A stretch of DNA of 7,036 nucleotides. Origin: JAVKFF01 sp040226215 (GTDB lineage: Bacteria > Pseudomonadota > Alphaproteobacteria > DSM-16000 > Inquilinaceae). The stretch is taken from positions 1 through 7,036 of the forward strand of contig JAVKFF010000174.1 in the NCBI GenBank assembly GCA_040226215.1. Reading direction: 5' to 3'. This document shows, piece after piece, positions 1-6,798 of this stretch. The notes under the pieces were generated by a model. It had not been told where the DNA came from. It saw only the letters and a list, made by a program, of their open reading frames with translations, and ran no database searches. Numbering within the stretch: the first letter of the stretch is position 1; the number at the start of each line of letters is the position of its first letter. A program made the position numbers and the translations under genes.

Positions 1-1227
1 GGCACCCTGTCGGGCAGCGTCGTGGCCAACGTGGTCGGCACCGGCGTCTTCACCATCCCGATGTTCATCGCCCGCGGCTGCTCCCGCGCCTTCGCCGGCG
101 GGGTGGAGGCGGCGGCCTCGACCGGTGGGCAGATCATGCCGCCGGTGATGGGGGCGGTCGCCTTCATCATGGCCGACGTTACCGGCATCCCCTATCTCAC
201 CATCGCCGTCGCCGCGCTGGTGCCGGCGCTGTTCTATTACGGCGCCCTGTTCTGCGCCATCTCGGTCGAGGCGGCGCGCAAGGGCATCGTGCCGATTCCG
301 CCCGACAAGCGCGAACGCGTCGGCCGGTTCGAATGGCTGCAGGCCTCCTATCTCATCGTGCCGATCACGCTGATCGTGGTGATCCTGATGGAGGGCCGCT
401 CGCCGGCCATGGCCGGGCTCTGGGCGACCGGTTCGGCCCTGGCGCTCGCCTTCCTGTTCAACGGGGAGCTGCGTCGCAATCCGCTGAAGCTGATCCCGAT
501 CGCCGGCCGGGCGGGCGAGGCCTGCGCCCAGATCATGGTCGCGGTCGCCGCCGTCGGCATCGTCATCGGCATCGTCAACATGACCGGGGTGGGTCAGAGC
601 TTCGCCCAGTCGATCGTTCACCTGGCTCGCGAGAGCATGTTCGGCGCGCTGGTGCTGATGATGGTGGCCAGCCTGATCCTCGGCATGGGCCTGCCGACGG
701 TGCCGGCCTATCTGATCATCGTCATCTTCATCGGCCCGGCGCTTACCGCGTTTGGCGTCGACATCCTGCTGGTCCACCTGTTCGTGCTCTATTTCGGCGT
801 CCTGTCGACCATCACACCGCCGGTGGCGCTGGGCGCCTTCGCCGCCGCACCCATCGCCCGGGCAGGGCCGACCGAAACCGCGGTGATGGCCGTGCGCCTG
901 GCGCTGATCGGCTTCATCATCCCCTTCGTGATGGTCTACAATCCCAGCCTCATCCTGGTGACGGAGAGCTTCTCGGCGGTCGAGTTCGCCTGGGTGGTGG
1001 TGCGCCTGGCGCTCGCCATCTGGCTGCTGACCACGGGGCTGTCGGGCTATGCCGGCGTCAGGCTGAGCCGGCCGGAACGCATCGCCCGCGCCATCGCCGC
1101 CGTCGCCGCGCTATGGCCCGTCCTGATCATCGAGATCGCCGCCGTCGCCGTGGGCATCGGCCTGATCGCCATCCGCACGCGGGCCCTGGCGGGGTTCATC
1201 GCCGCCCGTCCGTCAACCGGTCGCTAG
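1..1227 (+). CDS. TRAP transporter permease, fused (DctM-type large subunit region), 5'-truncated by window edge
   Basis: Membrane subunit of a tripartite ATP-independent periplasmic (TRAP) transporter, which imports organic anions using a sodium or proton gradient. The reading frame is open from base 1, so the start lies upstream and about 408 residues are visible. Hallmarks of the DctM/fused-permease family appear in order: GTLSGS at the very start, then AAASTGGQIMPPVMG (about nt 109-153), GMGLPTVPAY (nt 682-711) and TITPPVALGAF (nt 808-840). Hydrophobic helices fill the rest, with a polar loop near nt 280-330 (KGIVPIPPDKRERVGR). The C-terminus adds extra helices and a short tail ending at TAG 1225-1227. 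Fused permeases of TAXI systems usually exceed 600 residues, so a substantial N-terminal part is missing. A TAXI binding protein follows 28 bases later, which supports a TAXI-type TRAP system. The apparent GTG at 22 is internal to the gene, not its start. The family call is firm; the substrate is unknown. Confidence 0.95.
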   Translation, partial: GTLSGSVVANVVGTGVFTIPMFIARGCSRAFAGGVEAAASTGGQIMPPVMGAVAFIMADVTGIPYLTIAVAALVPALFYYGALFCAISVEAARKGIVPIPPDKRERVGRFEWLQASYLIVPITLIVVILMEGRSPAMAGLWATGSALALAFLFNGELRRNPLKLIPIAGRAGEACAQIMVAVAAVGIVIGIVNMTGVGQSFAQSIVHLARESMFGALVLMMVASLILGMGLPTVPAYLIIVIFIGPALTAFGVDILLVHLFVLYFGVLSTITPPVALGAFAAAPIARAGPTETAVMAVRLALIGFIIPFVMVYNPSLILVTESFSAVEFAWVVVRLALAIWLLTTGLSGYAGVRLSRPERIARAIAAVAALWPVLIIEIAAVAVGIGLIAIRTRALAGFIAARPSTGR

Positions 1228-1240
1228 ACCCCAATCGAAA

Positions 1241-1248
1241 AGGGAGGA
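1241..1248 (+). promoter_or_regulatory. Ribosome binding site of the TAXI binding protein
   Basis: AGGGAGGA is a strong Shine-Dalgarno match ending seven bases before the ATG at 1256. It fixes that start and fits the high expression a periplasmic binding protein needs relative to its permease. Confidence 0.85.
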
Positions 1249-1255
1249 AACCACC

Positions 1256-2284
1256 ATGTCGAAACAGTTCAGCCGCATTGCCCTCTTCGCCGGCGCCGCC
1301 GGCCTCGCCCTGTCGGCGAGCCAGCCCGTCCAGGCGCAGGAGATGCTCAGGCTGTCCACGCTCGGGCCCGGCAGCTCGCCCTATCTGGTGATGTCGACCT
1401 TCGCCAATATCGTCAACGAGCATGTCGAGGGCGTGCAGATCCAGGTCAATGCCACCGGCGCCGCCACCCGCCACATGGTCGAGGCCGGGCGCGGCGAGAT
1501 CGAGTTCTACATGAGCTCGCCCACCATCTACAACTTCATGTCCCAGGGCACGGTGATGTACTCGGCCATCGAGGACGCACCGGAACTGGCGCAAAACCTG
1601 CGCTCGCTGCTGTCCTTCCCGCTCGGCGCCTATCACGTCATCGCATATGCTGACAGCGGCATCGAGAGCCTGAACGATCTGGAGGGCCGGCGCGTCTTCC
1701 TCGGCCCCCCGGGCGGCGGCGCGCTGGCCACCGCCATCGCCATGGTCGAGGCGGCCACGGGGCTGGAGACGGATACCGACATGGAGGTCGTGCAGGTGGG
1801 CTGGGACGCCGCCGCCCAGGCCTTCCAGGACGGCCAGCTCGACGTCTACGTCAACCCGACCAACGCCCCCTCGCCGGTGATCCAGCAGATCGCCTTCGCC
1901 CGGCCCATCCGCATCATCGGCCTGAGCCCGGAGATGATGGAGCGCGAGGCGCTGCAGACCCTGATCAACCGGCCCGGCGGCACGCTCGACGTGATCGAGC
2001 CCGGCACCTATGGCGAGGGACAGGTGAACGAGGCGCCGATCACCACCATCGGCTCCAACGTGTCGATCGGCACGCGGGTCGAGCTCGACGCCGACCTCGT
2101 CCATTCCCTGGTCTCGGCGTTCTGGGACAATGTGCGGGACTATGACGACGGCTCGCCCTGGATGGGCCGGGTGCGCATCGAGGACGCGCTGGTCGACCTG
2201 AACTACCCGCTGCATCCGGGCGCGCTCGCCTATTACGAGGAGATCGGCGTCGAGGTGCCCGACGCATTGCACCCGCCGCAATAG
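1256..2284 (+). CDS. TRAP transporter solute-binding protein, TAXI family
   Basis: Periplasmic receptor that captures the substrate and hands it to the membrane permease encoded just upstream. It has 342 residues, a usual size for the family. Residues 1-27 form a Sec signal peptide: K/R near the N-terminus, a hydrophobic Ala/Leu core, and a likely cut after PVQA before QE. There is no lipobox, so the mature protein should be soluble. TAXI-like features follow: LSTLGPGSSPYLVMSTFA (34-51), VNATGAATRHM with RGEIEF (64-84), a glycine-rich GPPGGGA (150-156), and the C-terminal HPGALAYYEEIGVEVPD (320-336), which resembles the HPGA.(R/A)YY ending common in this family. The start is set by a strong ribosome binding site. 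The gene is 28 bases after the permease and surely in its operon. Which anion it binds cannot be inferred; TAXI proteins studied elsewhere bind glutamate-like and other organic acids. Confidence 0.93.
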   Translation: MSKQFSRIALFAGAAGLALSASQPVQAQEMLRLSTLGPGSSPYLVMSTFANIVNEHVEGVQIQVNATGAATRHMVEAGRGEIEFYMSSPTIYNFMSQGTVMYSAIEDAPELAQNLRSLLSFPLGAYHVIAYADSGIESLNDLEGRRVFLGPPGGGALATAIAMVEAATGLETDTDMEVVQVGWDAAAQAFQDGQLDVYVNPTNAPSPVIQQIAFARPIRIIGLSPEMMEREALQTLINRPGGTLDVIEPGTYGEGQVNEAPITTIGSNVSIGTRVELDADLVHSLVSAFWDNVRDYDDGSPWMGRVRIEDALVDLNYPLHPGALAYYEEIGVEVPDALHPPQ

Positions 2285-2308
2285 GCGGCGATCACCGTCC
2301 GATCCCCG

Positions 2309-2334
2309 GGGGCGGTGCCGGCCGGCGCCGCCCC
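2309..2334 (+). terminator. GC-rich hairpin after the TRAP genes, possible terminator
   Basis: Bases 2309-2319 (GGGGCGGTGCC) pair with 2324-2334 (GGCGCCGCCCC) around a GGCC loop, giving an 11-base stem with a single G-U pair. It starts 25 bases past the stop of the binding protein. There is no clean T-run after it (TATCGTT follows), so it could be a weak terminator, an attenuator, or a 3' RNA-stabilising hairpin that keeps the binding-protein message abundant. No convincing promoter fits in the 29 bases before the hydrolase gene, so read-through is likely. Confidence 0.5.
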
Positions 2335-2360
2335 TATCGTTCCCGCCGTGAAACGCCGTC

Positions 2361-2364
2361 AGGA
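2361..2364 (+). promoter_or_regulatory. Ribosome binding site favouring the second ATG of the hydrolase
   Basis: AGGA at 2361-2364 overlaps the first ATG (2364) but lies five bases before the second in-frame ATG (2370). Spacing therefore favours 2370 as the true start, which would remove Met-Pro from the N-terminus. The evidence is weak because the motif is only four bases. Confidence 0.45.
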
Positions 2365-3959
2365 TGCCGATGCGCGAGATCCGCCACGTCCTTTTCATCA
2401 TGACCGACCAGCAACGCGCCGACTATCTCGGCTGCGCCGGCCACCCATCGCTGCGGACGCCGAACCTCGACGCGCTGGCGGCCGAGGGCGTTCTGTTCCC
2501 CAACGCCTTCTGCAACGCCACCATCTGCGGCTCCTCGCGGATGAGCTTCTATACCGGCCGCTACATGTCGACCCATGGGGCGAGCTGGAACAACTTCCCG
2601 CTCTCCATCGCCCAGAAGACCCTGGGCGACCACATGCGCGCGGTCGGCGTGCGCACGGCACTGGTGGGCAAGACGCACATGTCGGCGGACAGCGAGGGCA
2701 TGGCCCGCGTCCACCTCGACCCGGAGAGCGAGACCGGGCGGCTGATCGCCGAATGCGGGTTCGAGCCCTTCGAGCGGGATGATGGCCTGCACCCGTCGGA
2801 GGGCAATCCGCGCGACCTCGCCTACAACCGCTATCTGCGGTCGCTGGGCTATGAGGGAGACAATCCCTGGCACGACTACGCCAACGCGGCCGAGGGGCCG
2901 GACGGCGAGATCCTCTCGGGCTGGTACATGCGCAACGCCCATTTGCCGGCGCGCATCCGCGAGGAGCATTCCGAGACCCCGTACATGACCGACCGGGCCA
3001 TCGCCTTCATCGAGGAGGCGGGGGACCAGCCCTGGTGCCTGCACCTCTCCTACATCAAGCCGCACTGGCCCTACATGGCGCCGGCGCCCTATCACGCGAT
3101 GTACGGCGCCGATGACGTGCCGCCCGCCAATCGCGGCAATGACGAGCGCGCCCGCCCGCACCCGGTGCACGGCGCCTTCATGCGCCACATCGACAGCGAG
3201 ACCTTCTCGCGCGACGAGGTGCGCGCCCGGGTGATCCCGACCTATATGGGCCTGATCAGCCAGATCGACGACCAGCTCGGCCGCCTCTTCGGCGTCCTGA
3301 AGGACAAGGGCCTGTGGGACAAGACCCTCATCGTCTACACCTCCGACCATGGCGACTATCTCGGCGACCACTGGCTGGGCGAGAAGGAGATGTTCCACGA
3401 GGAGTCGGTGCGCATCCCGATGATCGTGCGCGATCCGCGCGCCGCCGCCGACGCCACGCGCGGCCGGGTGCTGGATCATCTGGTGGAGGCCATCGACCTG
3501 GTGCCCACCTTCCACGCGGCCTTCGGCGGCGAGGACCCCGGCCAGTGGTTCGAGGGCCGTTCGCTGCTGCCGGTGCTTGAAGGCGAGATCGAGGCCGGCA
3601 GCGGGGACTGGCGCGACATCGCGGTGTCGGAGACCGACTACGCCATGCGCGGCGCCCGCGTCGATCTCGGCCTGGCACCGATGGAAGCGCGCGGCATCAT
3701 GCTGCGCTCGCAGCGCTGGAAGTTCGTCTACTGGGCCGGCGTCGAGCCGCCGTTCCAGCTCTTCGACCTCGCGGCCGACCCGCGCGAGCAGGTCGACCTC
3801 GCCGGGAGCCCGGACCACGCCCCGGTCATCGAGAGCATGCGTGACCGGCTGATCCACTGGCTGGCCACCAGGCGCACCCGCGTCACCGTGTCGGACCGGC
3901 GCATCGAGGCGACCACCGACAGCTCGGCCAAGCGCGGCTTCCTGATCGGCTACTGGTAG
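2364..3959 (+). CDS. Sulfatase / phosphonate monoester hydrolase-like enzyme (alkaline phosphatase superfamily)
   Basis: Hydrolase expected to cleave a sulfate, phosphonate or phosphate ester. It has 531 residues and no signal peptide, so it should be cytoplasmic. Visible landmarks: metal ligand D15 in FIMTDQQRADYLG; TPNLDALAAEGV (32-43); nucleophile motif C55-G-S-S-R59 followed by the family's TGRY (64-67); K103 and H105 in GKTH; H234 in IKPHWPY; metal ligands D328 and H329 in TSDHGDYLGDH; and K341. The DQ plus DH metal set, LHLSYIKPHWPY...APYHAMY and GLISQIDDQLGRLF resemble rhizobial phosphonate monoester hydrolases, as I remember that family. GKTH instead resembles arylsulfatases. The cysteine would need conversion to formylglycine, but the motif has Ser where Pro or Ala is usual. 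The gene lies 79 bases after the TAXI genes, suggesting it acts on the imported compound. The true start may be the ATG at 2370. The superfamily is firm; the substrate is not known. Confidence 0.92.
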   Translation: MPMREIRHVLFIMTDQQRADYLGCAGHPSLRTPNLDALAAEGVLFPNAFCNATICGSSRMSFYTGRYMSTHGASWNNFPLSIAQKTLGDHMRAVGVRTALVGKTHMSADSEGMARVHLDPESETGRLIAECGFEPFERDDGLHPSEGNPRDLAYNRYLRSLGYEGDNPWHDYANAAEGPDGEILSGWYMRNAHLPARIREEHSETPYMTDRAIAFIEEAGDQPWCLHLSYIKPHWPYMAPAPYHAMYGADDVPPANRGNDERARPHPVHGAFMRHIDSETFSRDEVRARVIPTYMGLISQIDDQLGRLFGVLKDKGLWDKTLIVYTSDHGDYLGDHWLGEKEMFHEESVRIPMIVRDPRAAADATRGRVLDHLVEAIDLVPTFHAAFGGEDPGQWFEGRSLLPVLEGEIEAGSGDWRDIAVSETDYAMRGARVDLGLAPMEARGIMLRSQRWKFVYWAGVEPPFQLFDLAADPREQVDLAGSPDHAPVIESMRDRLIHWLATRRTRVTVSDRRIEATTDSSAKRGFLIGYW

Positions 3960-3960
3960 G

Positions 3961-3986
3961 CGTTCCGGGGGCACCTCCCACGGACG
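3961..3986 (+). terminator. Imperfect hairpin just after the hydrolase stop
   Basis: CGT/CCG (with one bulged T) and GGG pair with CCC and CGG/ACG around a CACCT loop. The stem has one mismatch, starts two bases after the stop codon, and has no T-run. It could be a weak terminator between the hydrolase and the MFS gene, or chance pairing in GC-rich DNA. Confidence 0.28.
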
Positions 3987-4094
3987 CGTCCCGGGCAGCC
4001 TCCGCGGCACGCCCATTGCGCACGGCCCGCATGCGTCCTGGCGGCGGTCGTCGCGATTGCCTTCCACGGCGTCTCAACGCAGCCTGCGCCGCCG

Positions 4095-4103
4095 TGCTAT
4101 TCT
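4095..4103 (+). promoter_or_regulatory. Possible extended -10 promoter element of the MFS gene
   Basis: TGCTATTCT matches the extended -10 pattern TGnTATAAT with four of six hexamer bases and the upstream TG. It sits in the 183-base gap before the MFS gene and would give a leader of roughly 30 bases. No good -35 box lies 16-18 bases upstream, so this rests on the -10 element alone. If real, the MFS gene has its own transcript. I see nothing else in this gap beyond the hairpin after the hydrolase stop. Confidence 0.33.
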
Positions 4104-4142
4104 CGTCCGACAGCCGCCGACCGCCACAGAGCCGAAGCCCCC

Positions 4143-5471
4143 ATGTCCGACTATCGCGCCGTCATGCTCGCCGTCGTGCCGCTGCTGATCAGCGCGCTGA
4201 TCATGATCACCGGAAACGGCCTGTTCGGCACGCTGCTGTCGCTGCGCATGGACATCGAGGGCTTCGACATCGGCAATGTCGGCCTGATCCTGGCCTGTTA
4301 CGCGCTCGGCTTCTCGGTCGGCACCCAGGTGGTGCCGAAGCTGGTCGACACGGTCGGCCACATCCGCAACTTCGTCGCCTTCGCCGCGGTCATGGGCGCG
4401 ACCGCGCTGGTCCACCAGCTCTTCGTCTCCGAGGTGCTGTGGGCGGCCCTGCGCTTCGTCACCGGCTTTTCCGCCGCCTGCCTGTTCACCATCATCGAGA
4501 GCTGGCTGAACGCCAAGTCGAACAACCAGGTGCGCGGCCGCGTGCTGGCCGTCTACATGGCGGTCAACTACATCGCCTATGGCGGCGCCCAGCCGCTGAT
4601 CATGGTCACCGACCCCGGCGGCTTCGAGCTGTTCGCCGTGGTCTCCTTCCTGGTGGTGCTGTCGATCGTGCCGATCTCGCTGACCCGGGTGGAGACGCCG
4701 CCGGACATCCCCTCCGAGCGTCTTTCCTTTCGCGCGCTGATCCGCATCTCGCCGCTCGGCGTCGCCGCCTGCATGGCGGCGGGCATGATCAACGGCGCGG
4801 TCGGCGCACTGGCGCCGATCTACGCGCGGGAGATCGACCCCTCCACCAGCTTCATCGCCTTCTTCATGATGGCGGCGATCTTCGGCGGGTTCCTCATCCA
4901 GGTGCCGATGGGCCGGCTCTCCGACCGGGTCGACCGGCGCAAGGTGATCATCGGCGTGGCGCTGGGGGAAGGCGCGCTGGCGCTGGTCATCGTGCTGATC
5001 GGCGGCTTCTCGACGCCGATCCTGCTGTTCCTGCTGTTCATCTTCGGCGGTCTTGCCTACACGCTCTACCCGCTCGGCCTGACCCACGCCAACGACTTCA
5101 TGGACAGCCGCTTCCTGGTGCCGGCGGCGGCCGGCCTGCTGCTGTGCTTCGGTATCGGCTCGACCATCGGCCCGATCGTCGCCTCGCAGGCGATGGGCCT
5201 GATCGGGCGCGACGGCCTGTTCGTCTACATCGCCGTCGTCGCGGCGCTGGTGGCCGGCTTCGCCGCCTACCGGATGACCCGGCGGCCGCCGGTCAGCGAG
5301 GAGGCGAAGAGCGGCTTCGTCGCCTACGCCACCGTGACCACGGCCGGCACCGAGCTCGACCCCCGCGTGGAGGAGATGGACGACCAGCTCTTCTTCGATT
5401 TCGCGTCCACCGGCGGCCACCCGGCGCAGCCCCGCGTCACCGGGCCGGACGATCTGGCGCAGGCGGCCTGA
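4143..5471 (+). CDS. Major facilitator superfamily transporter, YcaD-like
   Basis: Inner-membrane secondary transporter of 442 residues with the twelve-helix MFS layout. The first helices are near 8-33 and 44-64. IIESWLN (117-123) followed by RGRVLAVYMAVNY (131-143), GALAPIYA (221-228), and FGGLAYTLYPLGLTHAND (301-318) match the YcaD branch of the superfamily, where an ES pair, RGR.LA.YM and FTLYP recur. The MFS loop motif A is clear in the second half (GRLSDRVDRRK, 257-267). After the last helix (about 359-376) comes a polar acidic tail of some 65 residues, longer than in E. coli YcaD. The chosen ATG has only a weak purine stretch (GAGCCGAAG) before it, but starting there gives a complete first helix. 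YcaD-type substrates are poorly known. Proximity to the hydrolase suggests moving a related compound or product, but this gene may be its own unit. Confidence 0.9.
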   Translation: MSDYRAVMLAVVPLLISALIMITGNGLFGTLLSLRMDIEGFDIGNVGLILACYALGFSVGTQVVPKLVDTVGHIRNFVAFAAVMGATALVHQLFVSEVLWAALRFVTGFSAACLFTIIESWLNAKSNNQVRGRVLAVYMAVNYIAYGGAQPLIMVTDPGGFELFAVVSFLVVLSIVPISLTRVETPPDIPSERLSFRALIRISPLGVAACMAAGMINGAVGALAPIYAREIDPSTSFIAFFMMAAIFGGFLIQVPMGRLSDRVDRRKVIIGVALGEGALALVIVLIGGFSTPILLFLLFIFGGLAYTLYPLGLTHANDFMDSRFLVPAAAGLLLCFGIGSTIGPIVASQAMGLIGRDGLFVYIAVVAALVAGFAAYRMTRRPPVSEEAKSGFVAYATVTTAGTELDPRVEEMDDQLFFDFASTGGHPAQPRVTGPDDLAQAA

Positions 5472-5478
5472 CCAGTTC

Positions 5479-5504
5479 TCAGCCGAACAGCCGTTCGGCG
5501 CTGA
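5479..5504 (+). terminator. Hairpin 7 bases past the MFS stop, inside the hsp70-like gene end
   Basis: GCCGAAC (5482-5488) pairs perfectly with GTTCGGC (5493-5499) around an AGCC loop. In an alternative pairing, TCAGC (5479-5483) and GCTGA (5500-5504) extend the CGAAC/GTTCG stem to ten pairs with a two-base bulge. There is no T-run. Its position suits ending the MFS transcript, although these bases also encode the last residues and stop codon of the convergent gene. Confidence 0.4.
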
Positions 5505-6747
5505 TGGCGAGCCCGCTCGCCACCGCGCCCATCTGGTCGAAGGCCAGCGGTTGCGCATCCGGCACCGCCGCCGCGATGGCCTGGCGGACGAGCGGCATGT
5601 AGGTGGTGCCGCCGGTGAACATCACCACGGCGATGTCGGCGGGCGCGAGGCCGGCCTGGGATACGCAGTCGCCTGCCGCCCGGGTCAGCCGGGCCATGGC
5701 CCCGGCGACCGCCCGTTCCAGCACGCCGCGGCTCACCGGCAGCGGCCGCTCGAAGCCGGCATAGCGGGCCGCGATCGCCGTCGTCCCGACATCCGACAGC
5801 CCCACCTTCGCCGTCTCCACCTCGGCCGCCAGGCGGTGGCCGTGCCGGCCCTCGAAGACGCGCACCAGGCGCGCGATCCGCGCATCGCCCTCCGACCTGG
5901 CCGCCAGCCAGGCGATGTCGCGCGCGGTCTCGGGCGTGTAGAGGTGGTTGATCTCCGCCCAGGTGGCGAGCTTCTGATAGATCCAGTTCGGCGTCTTCAG
6001 CCCGGTCCGGCCCAGATCCGCGCCGTGACCGAGATGCGGCATAACCGTTTTCAGCGACAAGAGACGGTCGAGGTCGGTGCCACCCAGCCTTATGCCGCCC
6101 GCCGCCAGGATGTCGCCCGAGCGGTCGGCGTCGCCGCCCCGCCGCGGGTCGAGCCGGGCGACCGAGAAGTCGGAGGTGCCGCCGCCGATGTCGGCGACCA
6201 GCACCAGCGTCTCGGCGTCCAGCGTCTCCTCGAAGGCGGCGGCCGCGGCGATCGGCTCGAACTGGAACACCACCTCGCGAAACCCGGCCGCTTTCGCCAC
6301 CCGCTCCAGCGTCGCCGCCGCCGCCTCGTCGGCCACCTTGTTGCGGTCGTGGAAATGCACCGGCCGGCCGTGCACCACCTGGTCCAGTTCCCGGTCGAGC
6401 ACCGCCTCGGCACGCGCCTTCATCTGCCTCAGAAAGCCGGCAAGAATGTCGGTGAAGGCAACGCTGTGGCCATGCACCAGGGTGGCGTCGTCCATCAACT
6501 CGGTGCCGAGGATGGACTTCAGCGAGCGCATCAGCCGGCCCTCGACGCCGTCGAGATAGCGCGCCATCGCCTCGCCGCCGATCACCGTCTCGGTCGCCTC
6601 GTCGTCGAAGAACAGCGCCGAGGGCAGGACGCGGCTCTCCGTTCCCGATTCTCCGCCCGACTCCAGGGCGATCAGCCGCGCCCGTCCATTGCGCGCCACC
6701 GCCACGGCGCTGTTGGACGTGCCGAAGTCGAGGCCGCAATGCGCCAT
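5479..6747 (-). CDS. yegD: Hsp70 family protein, YegD-like
   Basis: Actin-fold ATPase related to the Hsp70/DnaK nucleotide-binding domain, probably cytoplasmic; the role of YegD proteins is not well established. It has 422 residues, close to E. coli YegD (about 450). Motifs: phosphate-1 loop GLDFGTSNS (5-13); K77 in SLKSILG, in the place of the catalytic lysine of DnaK; GRPVHF (127-132); LERVAKAAGFREVVFQFEPIA (147-167), strongly YegD-like; phosphate-2 loop ADIGGGTSDFS (185-195); GGTDLD (222-227) and MPHLG (236-240); adenosine loop FTGGTTYMPLVRQAI (377-391). The protein ends at the ATPase domain, with no peptide-binding domain, linker or EEVD-like tail, as in YegD. GGAAGGAAG lies six bases before the ATG and supports the start. 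No DnaJ or GrpE gene is nearby. It converges on the MFS gene with a 7-base gap. The family is firm; no client or pathway can be inferred. Confidence 0.93.
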   Translation of the reverse strand: MAHCGLDFGTSNSAVAVARNGRARLIALESGGESGTESRVLPSALFFDDEATETVIGGEAMARYLDGVEGRLMRSLKSILGTELMDDATLVHGHSVAFTDILAGFLRQMKARAEAVLDRELDQVVHGRPVHFHDRNKVADEAAAATLERVAKAAGFREVVFQFEPIAAAAAFEETLDAETLVLVADIGGGTSDFSVARLDPRRGGDADRSGDILAAGGIRLGGTDLDRLLSLKTVMPHLGHGADLGRTGLKTPNWIYQKLATWAEINHLYTPETARDIAWLAARSEGDARIARLVRVFEGRHGHRLAAEVETAKVGLSDVGTTAIAARYAGFERPLPVSRGVLERAVAGAMARLTRAAGDCVSQAGLAPADIAVVMFTGGTTYMPLVRQAIAAAVPDAQPLAFDQMGAVASGLAISAERLFG

Positions 6748-6753
6748 GACCGG

Positions 6754-6762
6754 CTTCCTTCC
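6754..6762 (-). promoter_or_regulatory. Ribosome binding site of the yegD-like gene
   Basis: On the minus strand GGAAGGAAG ends six bases before the ATG at 6747. It is a good Shine-Dalgarno match and supports that start. Confidence 0.8.
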
Positions 6763-6798
6763 GATGCGGGAATTGTCTCGGGTGTGCGAGGGAGCGGG

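Noticed and set aside
1196..2401. Long minus-strand open frame opposite the TAXI gene
   Set aside because: It mirrors a convincing gene in GC-rich DNA, where long antisense frames arise by chance. The peptide is rich in Arg, Gly, His and Asp with no domain.
2364..3959. Calling the hydrolase a choline sulfatase (betC)
   Set aside because: The DQ/DH metal set is shared, but the Cys motif differs and no choline or betaine genes are nearby; a specific name is not supported.
4057..4062. TTGCCT as a -35 box for the MFS gene
   Set aside because: It lies 35 bases before the TATTCT element, far too distant to pair with it.
2334..4067. 577-codon minus-strand open frame opposite the hydrolase
   Set aside because: Low-complexity composition, no recognisable motif, and completely overlaps a gene with intact catalytic residues.
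4016..5602. 528-codon plus-strand and 494-codon minus-strand (4074-5558) open frames over the MFS gene
   Set aside because: Both are frame shadows: Arg/Pro/Gly or Asp/His/Arg rich, with no hydrophobic segments. The MFS frame explains the region.
5324..6739. 471-codon minus-strand frame overlapping the yegD-like gene
   Set aside because: Shadow of the Hsp70 frame; the correct frame has all nucleotide-binding motifs while this one is Arg/Gly/Ala low complexity.
5479..6747. Treating the lack of a peptide-binding domain as a truncation of DnaK
   Set aside because: YegD proteins normally end at the ATPase domain, length matches that family, and the reading frame is intact with a normal start and stop.
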